Position numbers and translations under genes: made by a program
Part shown: in pieces, positions 13,670 to 13,985 of the stretch
How the letters are laid out: every line of letters begins with the position of its first letter
Numbering within the stretch: the stretch's first letter is position 1
Notes under the pieces: generated by a model
What the model saw: the letters and a program-made list of their open reading frames with translations, nothing else
Told to the model about the DNA's origin: nothing
Database searches by the model: none
Assembly: GCA_904501705.1 (NCBI GenBank)
Contig: CAJGCA010000045.1
Location: 1 to 13,985 of the forward strand
From: Clostridiaceae bacterium
Lineage (GTDB): Bacteria; Bacillota; Clostridia; Oscillospirales; Acutalibacteraceae
DNA: 13,985 nt
Direction of reading: 5' to 3'

Positions 13670-13796
13670 TATTCGGACTCTTTCGGGCCCTGAGAACTGA
13701 ATAAAGCATACAAGATAGAATGTGGAACCTATGTGCGTTGGGGCATCACACCCTTCGCACCACAAAAATGATTCGTTTTACATAGCTTGACGTGTA
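13670..13796 (-). other. 23S-5S internal transcribed spacer
   Basis: A 127-nt spacer with no tRNA. It can fold a hairpin from GTGCG/CGCAC (13733-13737 with 13756-13760) enclosing GGGG/CCC, and an outer pairing of ACATAG-type arms, as expected of pre-rRNA processing stems. A small stem with a GAAA loop (13675-13690) lies just upstream of 5S. Confidence 0.8.
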
Positions 13797-13985
13797 GGTC
13801 AAGCCCTCGATCTATTAGTACTGCCAAGCTAAAAGCGTCACCGCTCTTACACACGCAGCCTATCAACCATGTAGTCTTCATGGGATCTTACCTGATTACT
13901 CAGTGGGATATCTTATCTTAGGGTTGGCTTCACGCTTAGATGCTTTCAGCGTTTATCCAATCCGCACATAGCTGCCCAGCTGTGC
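13797..13985 (-). rRNA. rrl: 23S ribosomal RNA, 3' end (partial)
   Basis: The minus strand ends with the near-universal 23S terminus GGCAGTACTAATAGATCGAG followed by GGCTTGACC. Further in are AAGATAAGATATCCCACTGA and GAAGACTACATGGTTGATAG, also standard for domain VI. The 3' end is placed at about 13797; the gene continues beyond the right edge. Confidence 0.97.

Overview
The window looks like a chromosomal stretch from a Gram-positive, fairly GC-rich member of the Clostridia. A gut Oscillospiraceae/Ruminococcaceae-type bacterium is my best guess. This rests on the type 3 prolyl-tRNA synthetase, the murF and ddl variants, the consensus sigma-A promoters, strong AGGAGG-type ribosome binding sites and the rRNA sequence. 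The taxonomic call is inference; no search was run.

Layout, left to right. Bases 1-138 hold the start of a leftward transposase gene, apparently one end of an IS3-family element that continues outside the window. Next comes ung (uracil-DNA glycosylase, 158-817, minus strand) with its own consensus promoter. Bases 942-8043 hold a tight seven-gene minus-strand operon: proS, a cytosolic cyclophilin, a cysteine-rich YkgJ-like protein, a lipoprotein cyclophilin, an alpha/beta hydrolase, a membrane-anchored murF and ddl. It is read from one strong promoter (8086-8114) and closed by a hairpin terminator (905-936). Its theme is translation, protein folding and the D-alanyl-D-alanine branch of peptidoglycan precursor synthesis.

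An AT-rich divergent intergenic region (8115-8521) contains a 19-nt palindrome and three tandem DnaA-box-like words. It precedes the only plus-strand gene, a 91-residue protein with one C-terminal membrane segment. Two separately transcribed minus-strand carbohydrate-related genes follow. One is a 1054-residue secreted parallel beta-helix protein with three copies of an unrecognised module. The other is a cytosolic GH43-like enzyme resembling exo-beta-1,3-galactanases. Each has its own promoter and terminator, and the beta-helix gene has a perfect operator-like palindrome between -35 and -10.

The right end is the 3' end of an rRNA operon on the minus strand: 23S (partial), a spacer without tRNA, 5S and a 21-bp terminator stem. 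Just beyond that terminator (13406-13507) lies an array of four consecutive short hairpins with no obvious function, the least explained element here. Nothing in the window is recognisably a defence, CRISPR or secondary-metabolite system.
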